From the NCBI GenBank assembly GCA_016197365.1, contig JACPVS010000028.1, positions 1 through 64,000 of the forward strand: a stretch of 64,000 bases of DNA. Direction: 5' to 3'. A program made the translations under genes and the position numbers. This DNA is from Mycolicibacterium cosmeticum (lineage in GTDB: Bacteria; Actinomycetota; Actinomycetes; Mycobacteriales; Mycobacteriaceae). Under the pieces are notes generated by a model. The model had not been told where the DNA came from, ran no database searches, and saw nothing but the letters and a program-made list of their open reading frames with translations. Below, in pieces: positions 23,549 through 32,805 of the stretch (positions within the stretch are counted from its first letter, which is position 1; the number at the start of each line of letters is the position of its first letter).

Positions 23549-24841
23549 ATGCCCACTGTTCTCTGGTTCCGGCGCGACCTGCGATTGCACGACCTGCCCG
23601 CCCTGCTGGACGCCGCCGAGCCCGACGGTGAGGTACTGGCCTGCTACGTCCTGGATCCCCGGCTGAAGGCCAGTTCGGGCGCCCGTCGCCTGCAATACCT
23701 GTACGACGCGCTGCGCGACGTGCACGAGCAGCTCGACGGCAGGCTGCTGGTGACGCGGGGCCGCGCCGAGAATCGGATTCCGGCCCTGGTCAAGCAGATC
23801 GGCGCCACGTCGGTGCACGTGTCGGGGGACTCCACCCCGTACGGCAAGCGGCGCGACGACGCGGTCCGTGAGGCGCTGGGCGAGGTGCCGCTGGAAGAGT
23901 CGGGCTCGCCCTACCTGGTTTCACCCGGGCGGGTCACCAAGGACGACGGCACCCCCTACAAGGTGTTCACTCCGTTCTTCCGGATGTGGCGCGAGCACGG
24001 CTGGCGATCGCCTGCGAAGACCGGCCCGAAAGCGGCCCGCTGGATCGACCCGGCCGATCTCGATGGCGGCGTGGACATCCCGGCCGGGGACACCAAGCTG
24101 GAACTGCCTGCCGGGGAGACGACGGCGCGCAAGGCCTGGAAACGGTTTGTGGCCGGCGGGCTGCAGGACTACGAGGAGGACCGCAACCGGCCAGATCTCG
24201 ATGCCAGCAGCCGGATGTCGGCGCACCTGAAGTTCGGTGCCATCCATCCCCGCACCATGGCCGTCGACCTCGGCAAAGGCGAAGGGGCGCAGGCATATCT
24301 ACGTGAGCTGGCCTTCCGCGACTTCTACGCCGACGTGCTGCACCACTGGCCGCGCAGCGCATGGTGGAACTGGAACCGCAACTTCGACCCCATCGTGGTG
24401 GACGAGGATGCCGAGGCGAAGAAGCGCTTCGAGACGTGGAAGGCGGGCAAGACCGGCTTCCCGATCGTCGACGCCGGCATGCGCCAACTCGCCGAGACCG
24501 GATTCATGCACAACCGGGTCCGGATGATCACGGCCAGCTTCCTGGTCAAGGATCTGCACCTGCCGTGGCAGTGGGGCGCGCGCTGGTTCCTGGACCAGCT
24601 GGTGGACGGTGACATGGCCAGCAATCAGCATGGCTGGCAGTGGGCGGCCGGCTGCGGCACCGACGCCGCGCCGTACTTCCGGGTGTTCAACCCCGACACC
24701 CAGGGCAAGAAGTTCGACCCCGACGAGGTCTACGTGCGGCGCTGGGTGCCGGACTACGGCAGCCCCGCCTACCCCGCCCCGATGGTCGACCACAAAGCCG
24801 AACGCGCCGAGGCGCTCCGGCGGTATGACGGGATCCGGTGA
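23549..24841 (+). CDS. phr: Deoxyribodipyrimidine photolyase
   Basis: 430 residues. N-terminal antenna-cofactor domain beginning MPTVLWFRRDLRLHDLPAL, C-terminal FAD domain with SAHLKFGAIHPRT, REL(A)FRDFYADVLHHWP, GFPIVDAGMRQL, MHNRVRMITASFLVKDL and WQWAAGCGTDAAPYFRVFNP. Repairs cyclobutane pyrimidine dimers using blue light. M. tuberculosis lacks it, consistent with an environmental, light-exposed lifestyle. ATG 23549 sits 10 bp after the arcA stop, so arcA and phr may be co-transcribed. Confidence 0.95.
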   Translation: MPTVLWFRRDLRLHDLPALLDAAEPDGEVLACYVLDPRLKASSGARRLQYLYDALRDVHEQLDGRLLVTRGRAENRIPALVKQIGATSVHVSGDSTPYGKRRDDAVREALGEVPLEESGSPYLVSPGRVTKDDGTPYKVFTPFFRMWREHGWRSPAKTGPKAARWIDPADLDGGVDIPAGDTKLELPAGETTARKAWKRFVAGGLQDYEEDRNRPDLDASSRMSAHLKFGAIHPRTMAVDLGKGEGAQAYLRELAFRDFYADVLHHWPRSAWWNWNRNFDPIVVDEDAEAKKRFETWKAGKTGFPIVDAGMRQLAETGFMHNRVRMITASFLVKDLHLPWQWGARWFLDQLVDGDMASNQHGWQWAAGCGTDAAPYFRVFNPDTQGKKFDPDEVYVRRWVPDYGSPAYPAPMVDHKAERAEALRRYDGIR

Positions 24842-24854
24842 CGACGTGGCCGAT

Positions 24855-26597
24855 ATGTCTGATGACCAGAGGGTCTATGTTGCGTCGGCGCCGCTGCCGG
24901 CGGCGCGAACCGGGTTGTTGACCGGATTCGATCCCGGCAGCCGCACCCTGGCGGCGGGCTATCGGATCGCGCCGCAGTTCCGGTCCATCCCGGTGGACAT
25001 CGTGCTGGACAAGGACGTCGCCGTACGGTTGCGCGACGGCGTGACGATCCACGTCGATGTGTTCCGGCCGGCGGGTAGCGAGAAGGTCCCGGTGATCGTC
25101 GCGTGGAGTCCGTACGGCAAAGGGCAGGGCACCTCGGCCAGTGTGATGGGTGTTTTCGGGATGGTCGGCCTGGACAACGCGGTCGTGTCGGGGCTGGAGA
25201 AGTTCGAGGGCCCTGATCCGGCGTACTGGTGCGCGCACGGTTACGCGATCTGCAATCCGGACATACGCGGGGTGGTGGACTCCGGTGGCGACAGCGTGTT
25301 GTGGGACCGCCAGGAGGGCCGGGACTGCCACGACCTGATCGAATGGCTTGCCGAACAGCCCTGGTGCAGTGGCAAAGTCGGGATGAGCGGCACCTCATAC
25401 CTAGCGGTGTCGCAGTGGTTCACCGCGGCTGAGCAACCACAGCACCTGGCGGCCATCAACCCCTGGGAAGGCGTCAGCGACGTCTATCGTGATCTGGTGA
25501 TGCGCGGTGGTATGCCGGACACGGGTTTCGCCCGGCAACTGCAAGAAGGCAGCTTTTTCGGCGCGAACCGGAAAGAGGACATCCTCACCGAGGCGCAGCG
25601 GTTTCCGTTGGTCAATGCGTTGTGGGAGAACAAGATTCCCGACTTCGACAAGATCGCGGTGCCGGCCTACGTGGTGGCCAGCTATTCCAACACCCTGCAC
25701 ACCGCGGGCACGTTCCGGGCGTGGCGCCGGATGGCTTCCCAGTGCAAGTGGCTGCGGATCCACAACTCGCAGGAATGGCCCGACTACTACGACGAGGCGA
25801 ACGTCGAGGATCTGCGGAGGTTCTTCGACCACTATCTGAAGGACATCGACAACGACTGGGAATCGACACCCCGCGTTCGCTACTCGGTTCTCGATTTGGC
25901 GGGCGGCGACCAGGTCGGTGTCGTTGCCGATGAATTCCCGCCAACGGAGTTCGTCGCGACGAGATTTTACCTCGACGGCACGTCCCGTGCCTTGAGCGCC
26001 GAGGCGCCGGCCGACGCGGCCACGGTCGCCTACGACGTCGACGCCGTCCCGAATGCGGTGTCGTTCATCATGAAATTCGACAAGGAGACGGTGCTGGTCG
26101 GTTATCCGAAGGCGCACCTCTGGGTCGAAGCGCGCGGGTCCGACGACATGGATCTCTTCGTGCTCCTCCAGAAGCTCGATGCGTACGGCACGCCGCTGCA
26201 ACAGTTCACCGTGCCCAACAACAACGCCAGAATCCACGATCTCACCGACCACGGGGCGAGCATCCTGCGCTACAAGGGAGCCGACGGACGGCTGCGGGTG
26301 TCGGCTCGTCACCTGGACGAGACCCTCTCGACCGATGACGTGCCCGCGCACAGCTTCGACCGGGTCGACAAGCTGACGCCGGGTGAAATCGCCTGCGTCG
26401 ACATCGATCTGCTGCCGATCGGCCTGCGCTTCCACGCCGGCGAACAGTTGCGTTTCATCGTCAGCGCAGCGAACCTACTGGGAACGCTGATGCCGGCCAT
26501 CGACGAATACGTCGGCGCCAACGTGGGGCAACACGTCATCCACACCGGCGGCGATCACGCGTCCTACCTCCAACTGCCGGTGCTGGAAACGCGCTAA
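24855..26597 (+). CDS. CocE/NonD-family alpha/beta hydrolase
   Basis: 580 residues. N-terminal X-Pro dipeptidyl-peptidase S15-type hydrolase domain: VRLRDGVTIHVDVFRPAG, VIVAWSPYGKG, DIRGVVDSGGD, nucleophile motif GMSGTSYLAVSQW, then the Asp/His region around HTAGTFRAWRRM and HNSQEW. The C-terminal jelly-roll XPD domain is present (LTPGEIACVDIDLLPIGLRFHAGEQLRF). Family members hydrolyse esters and acyl-peptides; substrate unknown. ATG 24855 chosen; stop overlaps pmt by 4 bp convergently. Confidence 0.88.
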   Translation: MSDDQRVYVASAPLPAARTGLLTGFDPGSRTLAAGYRIAPQFRSIPVDIVLDKDVAVRLRDGVTIHVDVFRPAGSEKVPVIVAWSPYGKGQGTSASVMGVFGMVGLDNAVVSGLEKFEGPDPAYWCAHGYAICNPDIRGVVDSGGDSVLWDRQEGRDCHDLIEWLAEQPWCSGKVGMSGTSYLAVSQWFTAAEQPQHLAAINPWEGVSDVYRDLVMRGGMPDTGFARQLQEGSFFGANRKEDILTEAQRFPLVNALWENKIPDFDKIAVPAYVVASYSNTLHTAGTFRAWRRMASQCKWLRIHNSQEWPDYYDEANVEDLRRFFDHYLKDIDNDWESTPRVRYSVLDLAGGDQVGVVADEFPPTEFVATRFYLDGTSRALSAEAPADAATVAYDVDAVPNAVSFIMKFDKETVLVGYPKAHLWVEARGSDDMDLFVLLQKLDAYGTPLQQFTVPNNNARIHDLTDHGASILRYKGADGRLRVSARHLDETLSTDDVPAHSFDRVDKLTPGEIACVDIDLLPIGLRFHAGEQLRFIVSAANLLGTLMPAIDEYVGANVGQHVIHTGGDHASYLQLPVLETR

Positions 26598-28132
26598 CGC
26601 CAGCTGGGCAACCAGATCTGCATGTTCCACGTCGCCTGCGAGATGGGTAGCCCGGTGAGGATCGGATACATCCACGCGAAGTTCGTGATCACCAGCGCCA
26701 CATAACAACTCACCGCGAGCAGGCCCAGCGTTCGGCGTTCGGCGTTCTGCCCCGGTTGATACAGGATGTCGCCCAGGATCAACGCGATCGCCATGATCAG
26801 GAACGGCGCCATGGTGGTGGCGTAGAAGAAGTACATCTGCCGGTCGATGTCGGCGAACCACGGCAGGAAGCCGGCGCCGTATCCCACCAGCACCACGGCG
26901 TAGCGCCAGTCGCGGCGGACGAATGTCCGCCACAAGGCCCAGCCGAGGACCGGCACCGCCACGAACCACATGGCCGGCGTGCCCACCAGCATCACGGCCT
27001 TCACGCAGGACTGCGCCCCGCAGCCGGGCACGTTCTGCTGATCGATCGCGTACAGCACCGGCCGCAGCGACATCGGCCACGTCCACGGCTTCGATTCCCA
27101 CGGATGATGGTTGCCCGCGGCATTCGTCAGGCCGGAATGGAAGTGATACGCCTGATAGGTGTAGTGCCACAGCGACCGCAGCGCGTCCGGCATCCAACTG
27201 TCCAGGCCGATCGAGCGGCCCTCTTCGTGGCGGTCCACCGCGGTCTCGGAGGCGAACCACGGCGCATAGCTGGCCAGGTACACCAGGAACGGGATGAGCC
27301 CGAGCACGTACGCCAACGGCACCAGATCGCGGCGCAGGGTGCCTACCCACGGCCGCGGCACCCGGTACTGGCGGCGAGCGGCCACGTCGAACGCCAGCGT
27401 CATCAGCCCGAAGAACACGATGAAGTACAGGCCGGACCATTTCGTGGCGCAGGCCAGCCCCAGCAGCACGCCCGCCCCGAACCGCCACCAACGCACGCCC
27501 AGGCGCGGGCCCCACGGCGTCTCGGCGATCCGGCCCTCCATCAACGCCACGTGCATGCGGGAGCGCACGTCGTCGCGGTCGACGATCAGCGCGCCGAACG
27601 CCGCCACCACCCACATCACCAGGAACACGTCGAGCAACGCGGTGCGAGCCGAGACGAAGCTGACGCCGTCGGCGATCAGCAGCAGCCCGGCGATGCCGCC
27701 GATGAGTGTCGAACGGGCGATCCGGCGCACGATGCGCGCCGTCAGCACCACGATGATGACGCCGCATACGGCGCCGGAGAACCGCCAGCCCAGGCCGTTG
27801 TAGCCGAAGATCCATTCGCCGATCGCGATCAGCTGCTTGGCTACCGGCGGATGTACCACCAGGCCGTAACCGGGGTTGTCCTCGACACCGTGGTTGCCCA
27901 GCATCTGCCAGGCCTGCGGTGCGTAGTGCTTCTCGTCGAAGATCGGGGTGTGCGCATCGGTCGGCGAGCCGAGATTGAGGAAACGGGTCAGCGCCGCCAG
28001 CGCCCCGATGATGAGGGTCATCACCCAGCCCTGCACGCGATCCAGCGGTCCGAAGTCCGGGACGGGGACGAGCGGGCCGGGGCTGATCACGGGAACGGCG
28101 CGCTCCGGCTGCACGGTATGAGGAGCGGTCAT
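26594..28132 (-). CDS. pmt: Protein O-mannosyltransferase Pmt
   Basis: About 512 residues, GT39 polytopic membrane enzyme (Rv1002c) that transfers mannose from polyprenyl-P-mannose to secreted proteins. The extracytoplasmic Asp-Glu catalytic motif lies in DAHTPIFDEKHYAPQAW. Ten or more hydrophobic helices are evident, and VVHPPVAKQLIAIGEW and NAAGNHHPWESKPWTWP are conserved loops. ATG 28132 fits the leaderless promoter; a GTG one codon upstream (28135) is an alternative. Confidence 0.94.
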   Translation of the reverse strand: MTAPHTVQPERAVPVISPGPLVPVPDFGPLDRVQGWVMTLIIGALAALTRFLNLGSPTDAHTPIFDEKHYAPQAWQMLGNHGVEDNPGYGLVVHPPVAKQLIAIGEWIFGYNGLGWRFSGAVCGVIIVVLTARIVRRIARSTLIGGIAGLLLIADGVSFVSARTALLDVFLVMWVVAAFGALIVDRDDVRSRMHVALMEGRIAETPWGPRLGVRWWRFGAGVLLGLACATKWSGLYFIVFFGLMTLAFDVAARRQYRVPRPWVGTLRRDLVPLAYVLGLIPFLVYLASYAPWFASETAVDRHEEGRSIGLDSWMPDALRSLWHYTYQAYHFHSGLTNAAGNHHPWESKPWTWPMSLRPVLYAIDQQNVPGCGAQSCVKAVMLVGTPAMWFVAVPVLGWALWRTFVRRDWRYAVVLVGYGAGFLPWFADIDRQMYFFYATTMAPFLIMAIALILGDILYQPGQNAERRTLGLLAVSCYVALVITNFAWMYPILTGLPISQATWNMQIWLPSWR

Positions 28133-28140
28133 CACCGACG

Positions 28141-28150
28141 ATCGTATTCT
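28141..28150. promoter_or_regulatory. Overlapping divergent -10 elements of pmt and rsmI
   Basis: TATTCT (28145-28150, plus) ends exactly 7 nt before the rsmI GTG at 28157. TACGAT (28146-28141, minus) places a start 2 nt before the pmt ATG. The two hexamers share the TA at 28145-28146. Confidence 0.6.
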
Positions 28151-28156
28151 GTCCAG

Positions 28157-29002
28157 GTGTCAGACCCCGGGCTCGGCCGACTGCTGCTCGCGGCCACGCC
28201 GCTCGGACAGCCCGCAGATGCGTCCGCCCGCCTGGTCGAGGCACTGACGACCGCCGACATCATCGCGGCCGAGGACACCCGGCGGGCCCGCACGCTGGCC
28301 GCGGCGCTGGGCGTGACGCCGTCGGGCCGCTGGCTCAGCGTGTTCGACCAGAACGAGGCCACGCGGGTGCCCGCGCTGCTCGACGAGATCCGCGGCGGCG
28401 CGACGGTCGTCCTGATCAGCGACGCCGGGATGCCGCTGATCAACGATCCGGGCTACCGGCTGGTGACGGCCTGCATCGCGGCCGGGCTCGTGGTGCAGTG
28501 CCTGCCCGGCCCGTCGGCGGTCACCACCGCGCTCGCGGTCTCCGGGCTGGGCGCCGACAAGTTCTGCTTCGAGGGGTTCGCCCCGCGCAAACAGGTGGCG
28601 CGCCGCACCTGGCTGAGCAGCCTGGGCACCGAACAGCGCACCGCGGTGTTCTTCGAGTCGCCGCGCCGGCTGGCCGACACCCTGCACGACGCGGTGGACA
28701 CCCTGGGCGCGGACCGGCGTGCGGTGGTCTGCCGCGAATTGACCAAGACGCACGAGGAGATCAAGCGCGGCACCCTCGGGGAGTTGGCCGACTGGGCGGC
28801 CGACGGGGTGCTCGGCGAGATCACCGTGGTGCTGGCCGGCGCGGTGCCCAAGGTCGACGCCGCGTCCCTGGTCGCGCTGGTGCTGGAACTGGTCGACGAC
28901 GGCGCCCGGGTCAAGGATGCGTGTGCCGAGGTGATTGCCGCTCATCCGGGCGCGCCGTCGCGGCGCGAGCTTTACGATGCGGTTCTGAAGTCACGCGAGT
29001 AA
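28157..29002 (+). CDS. rsmI: 16S rRNA 2'-O-ribose C1402 methyltransferase RsmI
   Basis: 281 residues, tetrapyrrole-methylase fold. Hallmarks: AATPLGQPADASARLVEAL, AAEDTRRAR, ISDAGMPLINDPGYRLV and LPGPSAVTTALAVSG. Methylates the 2'-OH of C1402 in the decoding site. Corresponds to Rv1003. GTG 28157 is fixed by homology and by the -10 element; a long open frame upstream is antisense to pmt. Confidence 0.95.
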   Translation: MSDPGLGRLLLAATPLGQPADASARLVEALTTADIIAAEDTRRARTLAAALGVTPSGRWLSVFDQNEATRVPALLDEIRGGATVVLISDAGMPLINDPGYRLVTACIAAGLVVQCLPGPSAVTTALAVSGLGADKFCFEGFAPRKQVARRTWLSSLGTEQRTAVFFESPRRLADTLHDAVDTLGADRRAVVCRELTKTHEEIKRGTLGELADWAADGVLGEITVVLAGAVPKVDAASLVALVLELVDDGARVKDACAEVIAAHPGAPSRRELYDAVLKSRE

Positions 29003-29015
29003 GGGCGGGCCGGTC

Positions 29016-29465
29016 ATGACCACGACGATGTTCGTGATCGTGTTGGTCGGCGGAATCCTGGCCTTGCAGGCGCTCATCGCCGTGCCGACCGTCATCTGGT
29101 GGCGCCGGCGCAGTCGGGCGGTTGCCGCGTGGATGGCGGCCGAACTCGAAGGGGAGACGGTCGTGCTCGGGCCGGAGAAGGGTGCTTATCGCGGGGCGAA
29201 CGTCCCGGGCTACCCGGTGGTGAAGAACAACGGGATGATCGCGCTGACCCGGCGGCGGCTGATCTTTCGCACGCTGACGAACACGACCATCGAGGTCCCC
29301 GTGGACGCGATCACCGGGGTGCGGGAACAGTCGGTGTTCAAAGGGTCGGTGACCGGCGGGCGGCCACACCTGATCGTCACGACGGCCGGCGGGGACATCG
29401 GTTTCTACGTATTCCCCGGTATCGTGCCCTGGATCGCCGCGCTCACCCCGACGACACGTCTGTGA
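29016..29465 (+). CDS. Membrane-anchored PH-like hypothetical protein
   Basis: 149 residues. One N-terminal membrane helix (FVIVLVGGILALQALIAVPTVIWW), then a basic turn and a cytosolic beta-rich domain (VVKNNGMIALTRRRLIFRTLTN, TTIEVPVDAITGVREQ, HLIVTTAGGDIGFYVFPG) whose strand pattern resembles bacterial PH (GRAM-like) domains. Follows rsmI by 13 bp and probably shares its transcript. Its 3' end overlaps pabB convergently by 23 bp. Confidence 0.7.
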   Translation: MTTTMFVIVLVGGILALQALIAVPTVIWWRRRSRAVAAWMAAELEGETVVLGPEKGAYRGANVPGYPVVKNNGMIALTRRRLIFRTLTNTTIEVPVDAITGVREQSVFKGSVTGGRPHLIVTTAGGDIGFYVFPGIVPWIAALTPTTRL

Positions 29466-30645
29466 ACTGACGGACGATCGAAGCGGCCTTGTCGAGGCAT
29501 TCCTGCCACTCGCGGTCCGGGTCGGAGTCCGAGGTGATCCCACCGCCGACACCCAGCACGGCCTGCCCGTGTGCATCGAACTCGACGGTGCGGATTGCGA
29601 CGTTGAGCTCGGTGCCCGCCGCCGGCGAGGCCAATCCGATTGTGCCGCAATACACTCCGCGACCCGCGTGCTCCCACTCTCCGAGCAGTGTCCGGGCCCG
29701 GCACTTCGGGGTCCCGGTCACCGACGCCGGCGGGAAGGTCGCGTCGAGCACCTCGCTCATCGGGGTGGCGACCGGTATCCGTGCGGTCACCGTGGACACC
29801 AGGTGCCAGACACCGGGCGCGGGCCGCACCGCCAGCAGTTCGGGCACGGTCACGCTGCCGGTGACGGCCACCCGGCCCAGGTCGTTGCGGACCAGGTCGA
29901 CGATCATCACGTTCTCGGCGACGTCCTTCACCGAGGCGCGCAGGGCCGCCGGTGATTCATGAAGGGGCAGTGTCCCTTTGATCGGACTCGAGGTCACCTG
30001 CTCGCCGTGGCGGCTGAGGAACAGTTCGGGGGACAACGACGCCACCGCACCCCAGTCGCCTGCCACGAACGCCGCCCGGGACGGCGACGTGCGGGTGACC
30101 GCGTCGACGAAGAAGTCCAGCGGGTCACCGTCGATGCGGCCGGTGTACTGGGTGCACACGCAGGCCTGGTACACCTCGCCGGCGGCAATCGCCTCCAGGC
30201 AGGCCAGCACCCCGGCCCGGTGCGCAGCCCGGTCCGGCACCTGCCACGTGAGCTCGAACGGGCGCGCCGGGGTGGCGGTGGCGCCGGCCAGCCAGTCGGG
30301 AAGCTCGGTGTCGGAAAGGCTTTCGTGCCACCAATGGCCTTCGAGGTCCTGGCGCAGCACGCAATCAGACCAGCCGCCGGCGGCCGCCGGGATGCGCATG
30401 GCGCCGTCGGGGTAGGACAGGTAGCCGAACCAGCCGCCGCCGACTACCGGGCCTGCGCCCGGCGCCACGTCGAACACCCGGTCACCCGGCACCGCAGCCA
30501 GGCTCGGCGCGATGACGGCCCGCGACCCGAACCAGTCACCGATCAGGGCCGCCGGCGGCGGCAGGCCGCGGCGCCGCCCGGCGTCGGCGACGGCACGCAG
30601 CACTCCCGGGGCGTCGCCCAGGTCCGCCAGTCGCTCGATCCGCAC
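29443..30645 (-). CDS. pabB: Aminodeoxychorismate synthase component I (PabB-like)
   Basis: 400-residue chorismate-binding enzyme (Rv1005c place). The ADC/anthranilate-synthase core is present: AIAAGEVYQACVCTQY, SLSPELFLS, SSPIKGTLP (nucleophilic Lys of the PIKGT motif, diagnostic of PabB), ENVMIVDLVRNDLGRV, PPASVTGTPK. With a glutaminase subunit it makes 4-amino-4-deoxychorismate for folate. The N-terminal 130 residues are less conserved. Confidence 0.92.
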   Translation of the reverse strand: MRIERLADLGDAPGVLRAVADAGRRRGLPPPAALIGDWFGSRAVIAPSLAAVPGDRVFDVAPGAGPVVGGGWFGYLSYPDGAMRIPAAAGGWSDCVLRQDLEGHWWHESLSDTELPDWLAGATATPARPFELTWQVPDRAAHRAGVLACLEAIAAGEVYQACVCTQYTGRIDGDPLDFFVDAVTRTSPSRAAFVAGDWGAVASLSPELFLSRHGEQVTSSPIKGTLPLHESPAALRASVKDVAENVMIVDLVRNDLGRVAVTGSVTVPELLAVRPAPGVWHLVSTVTARIPVATPMSEVLDATFPPASVTGTPKCRARTLLGEWEHAGRGVYCGTIGLASPAAGTELNVAIRTVEFDAHGQAVLGVGGGITSDSDPDREWQECLDKAASIVRQFTDVSSG

Positions 30646-30664
30646 GGATCAAGCGTGACAGAAG

Positions 30665-31549
30665 CTAGCGGCTCATCGCGCGGGGGACCAGGATCGTCGA
30701 CAGCTTCGCCGGATTGCGCATCGCATAGAAGTGGCTGATCACACCGTCGGTGATCTCCACGGTGATCACGCCTTCCAGGTTGTCGCCCAGATAGAGGACC
30801 AGTGCGGGGGCGTTGTTGTACATCGCCAGGTCGATGCGGGCGTCGGGGCTGTCGCCCGCCACCCGCATCAAGCCCAGCACCAGCCTGGCCACCTTGTCGG
30901 CGCCGCGCACCGGCCGTCGCGCAGCGCTGACCTTGCCGTCACTGTCGGCCGTCCACACCACGTCGGGGGCCAGCAGCTCGATCAGGGCCGCCACGTCGCC
31001 GGTGGCCGCGGTCGCGAAGAACTGGGCGGTCAGCTGTTCGCTCACCGACGCGTCGACGGGTTGGAAGCGCTTGCGCCGCGCGTGCACGTGTTCGCGGGCG
31101 CGGTGCGCCATCTGGCGTACCGCGGGGGTGGATCTGCCCACCGCAGCGGCGATCTCGTCGTGGCTGAACCCGAACACCTCGCGCAGCACGAAGATCGCGC
31201 GCTCGTCGGGGGTCAAGGTCTCCAGCACCACCATCATCGCCATCGACACCGATTCGGCGAGCACCACGTCGGCCGAAGCGTCCTGCACCAGAACGGGTTC
31301 CGGTAGCCACGGTCCGACGTACTCCTCTCGGCGGCGCGCCGTCGCGCGTAACGCGTTGAGCGACTGCCGGGTCACCAGCTGCGCCAGGTACGCCTTGGTA
31401 TCGGTCACCGTGTCGAGGTCCACCTCGGCCCAGCGCAGATAGCTCTCCTGCAGCACATCGTCGGATTCGGTTGCCGAGCCCAGGATTTCGTAGGCGATGG
31501 TGAACAGCAGCGGCCGCAGCGCGGTGAACCGCTCGGCGTGCTCGCTCAC
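30665..31549 (-). CDS. ECF41-type RNA polymerase sigma factor (SigJ-like)
   Basis: 294 residues. Sigma region 2 (LRPLLFTIAYEILGSATESDDVLQE, WAEVDLDTVTDTKAYL) and region 4 (LTPDERAIFVLREVFGFSHDEIAAAVGRS) are followed by a C-terminal SnoaL/NTF2-like domain of about 110 residues. The tail keeps the ECF41 marks: a DGKV-like segment (DSDGKVSAAR) and NPAKL near the end, which modulate activity in place of an anti-sigma factor. GTG overlaps the stop of the upstream oxidoreductase by 4 bp. ECF41 factors are typically paired with oxidoreductase or CMD genes, exactly as here. Confidence 0.9.
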   Translation of the reverse strand: MSEHAERFTALRPLLFTIAYEILGSATESDDVLQESYLRWAEVDLDTVTDTKAYLAQLVTRQSLNALRATARRREEYVGPWLPEPVLVQDASADVVLAESVSMAMMVVLETLTPDERAIFVLREVFGFSHDEIAAAVGRSTPAVRQMAHRAREHVHARRKRFQPVDASVSEQLTAQFFATAATGDVAALIELLAPDVVWTADSDGKVSAARRPVRGADKVARLVLGLMRVAGDSPDARIDLAMYNNAPALVLYLGDNLEGVITVEITDGVISHFYAMRNPAKLSTILVPRAMSR

Positions 31550-32703
31550 GCCGGCAGGGCCATCTCGAGCTTCTTGGCGCGCTTGCCGCCCTTGAGCCAG
31601 AAGTAGGCGCCCGGCTTGCGGGCCTCCTTGCGCAGGAACGCCAGCGTGCCCTTGCACACCTGCTCCTTGATCAGCGCCGCCGCGCGACCGCCGACATAGA
31701 GCCGAATCGGGGTGTCGTCGGGCCGGGCGATCTGGATGGTGCCGCCGTCGCGGCCGAGGCTGATGCACTGCCCGGTGAAGGCCTGATTGATCGCGGCCGG
31801 TTCGGTGCCCGCCATCCGCGCGAGCACGGTGTTGGCGGCCTGGGCGCCCAACGGCAGGGCGGCCTGGCAGCTCATCCGCAGCGGGACGCCCGACGGCGCG
31901 GCCGCGTCGCCCGCGGCGATCACCCGCGGATCGCCGATGCTGGTGAGGGTTTCATCCGTGAGCAGCCGGCCCATGTCATCGGTACGGAGCCCGCTGTCCG
32001 CAGCCAGGGTGGGCACTCCGAACCCGGCGGTCCACACCGTCGCCGCGCTGGCGAGCGTCCGGCCGTCGGACAGGGTCACGTCGTCGGCGCTGACCCCGGT
32101 CACCGTCGCCCCTTCGATCAGCGTCACGCCCAGCTTGGTCAGTTGTTTGGCCACCGATTTGCGGCCCGGCTGGCTCAACGACGGACCCAGCAGCGGTCCC
32201 GCGACCAAGGTCACGGTGCGACCACCCTCGGCGAACTCGGCGGCCGCCTCGATCCCGGTCAGGCCGCCGCCCACCACGACGATGGGAGCGGATTCCGGAA
32301 CGTCCTGCAGCCGGGCTTGCAGGCGCTGCGCGTCCTCCAATTCGCCGAGTGGGTAGGCGAATTCGGGTGCGGCGCCGCTGGTGCTGCCGACCGCATAGAT
32401 CAGATAGTCGTAGTCCAGCGCGGCGCCGGAGGCCAGCTCGACCCGTCGCGCCGCGGTGTCGATCCGGGCGGCGCGCTCGACCACCAAAGTCACCTGCTCG
32501 GCGAGCAGTTCGTCGTAGCCGGCGGTGGCGTCGTCGTTGCCGATCGCCAGCTGGTGTAGCCGGATCCGTTCGACGAATTCGGGCCGGGCGTTGACCAGCG
32601 TCACGCCGGTGCCGGGCCGCTGCAGCAGATGGTTGGCGGCCAGCACGCCTGCGTAGCCGCCGCCGAGGACAACAACTTTCTGGGTGGTGCTTTTCTCAGT
32701 CAT
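31546..32703 (-). CDS. NAD(P)/FAD-dependent oxidoreductase (NDH-2-like)
   Basis: 385 residues. Two dinucleotide folds: FAD motif VVVLGGGYAGVLAANHLL (10-27) and NAD(P) motif IVVVGGGLTGIEAAAEFA (about 142-159), plus the FAD-binding VIAAGDAAA. It resembles type II NADH dehydrogenase/ferredoxin reductase relatives but is shorter and lacks an obvious membrane-anchoring C-terminal helix. Start ATG 32703. Cotranscribed with the downstream ECF41 sigma factor and likely its regulated target. Confidence 0.88.
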   Translation of the reverse strand: MTEKSTTQKVVVLGGGYAGVLAANHLLQRPGTGVTLVNARPEFVERIRLHQLAIGNDDATAGYDELLAEQVTLVVERAARIDTAARRVELASGAALDYDYLIYAVGSTSGAAPEFAYPLGELEDAQRLQARLQDVPESAPIVVVGGGLTGIEAAAEFAEGGRTVTLVAGPLLGPSLSQPGRKSVAKQLTKLGVTLIEGATVTGVSADDVTLSDGRTLASAATVWTAGFGVPTLAADSGLRTDDMGRLLTDETLTSIGDPRVIAAGDAAAPSGVPLRMSCQAALPLGAQAANTVLARMAGTEPAAINQAFTGQCISLGRDGGTIQIARPDDTPIRLYVGGRAAALIKEQVCKGTLAFLRKEARKPGAYFWLKGGKRAKKLEMALPA

Positions 32704-32711
32704 GCCCTCAA

Positions 32712-32738
32712 GACACCGCCCATCGTCCAAGTGTGACA
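32712..32738 (-). promoter_or_regulatory. Candidate ECF41 promoter of the oxidoreductase-sigma operon
   Basis: On the minus strand TGTCACA (32738-32732), a 16-bp spacer and TGTC (32715-32712) match the ECF41 promoter TGTCACA-N16-CGTC with one mismatch. A second TGTCAC lies 10 bp upstream. The -10 ends 9 nt before the ATG at 32703. Confidence 0.7.
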
Positions 32739-32805
32739 GCGAGTGACACGGATCACGCGATTTGTGGAGCCTCACCCGCAATGGTTACGGCCGACGCTCC
32801 ACGAA

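Noticed and set aside
26756..28156. Long in-frame extension upstream of rsmI
   Set aside because: It is antisense to pmt; homology and the -10 element put the rsmI start at 28157.
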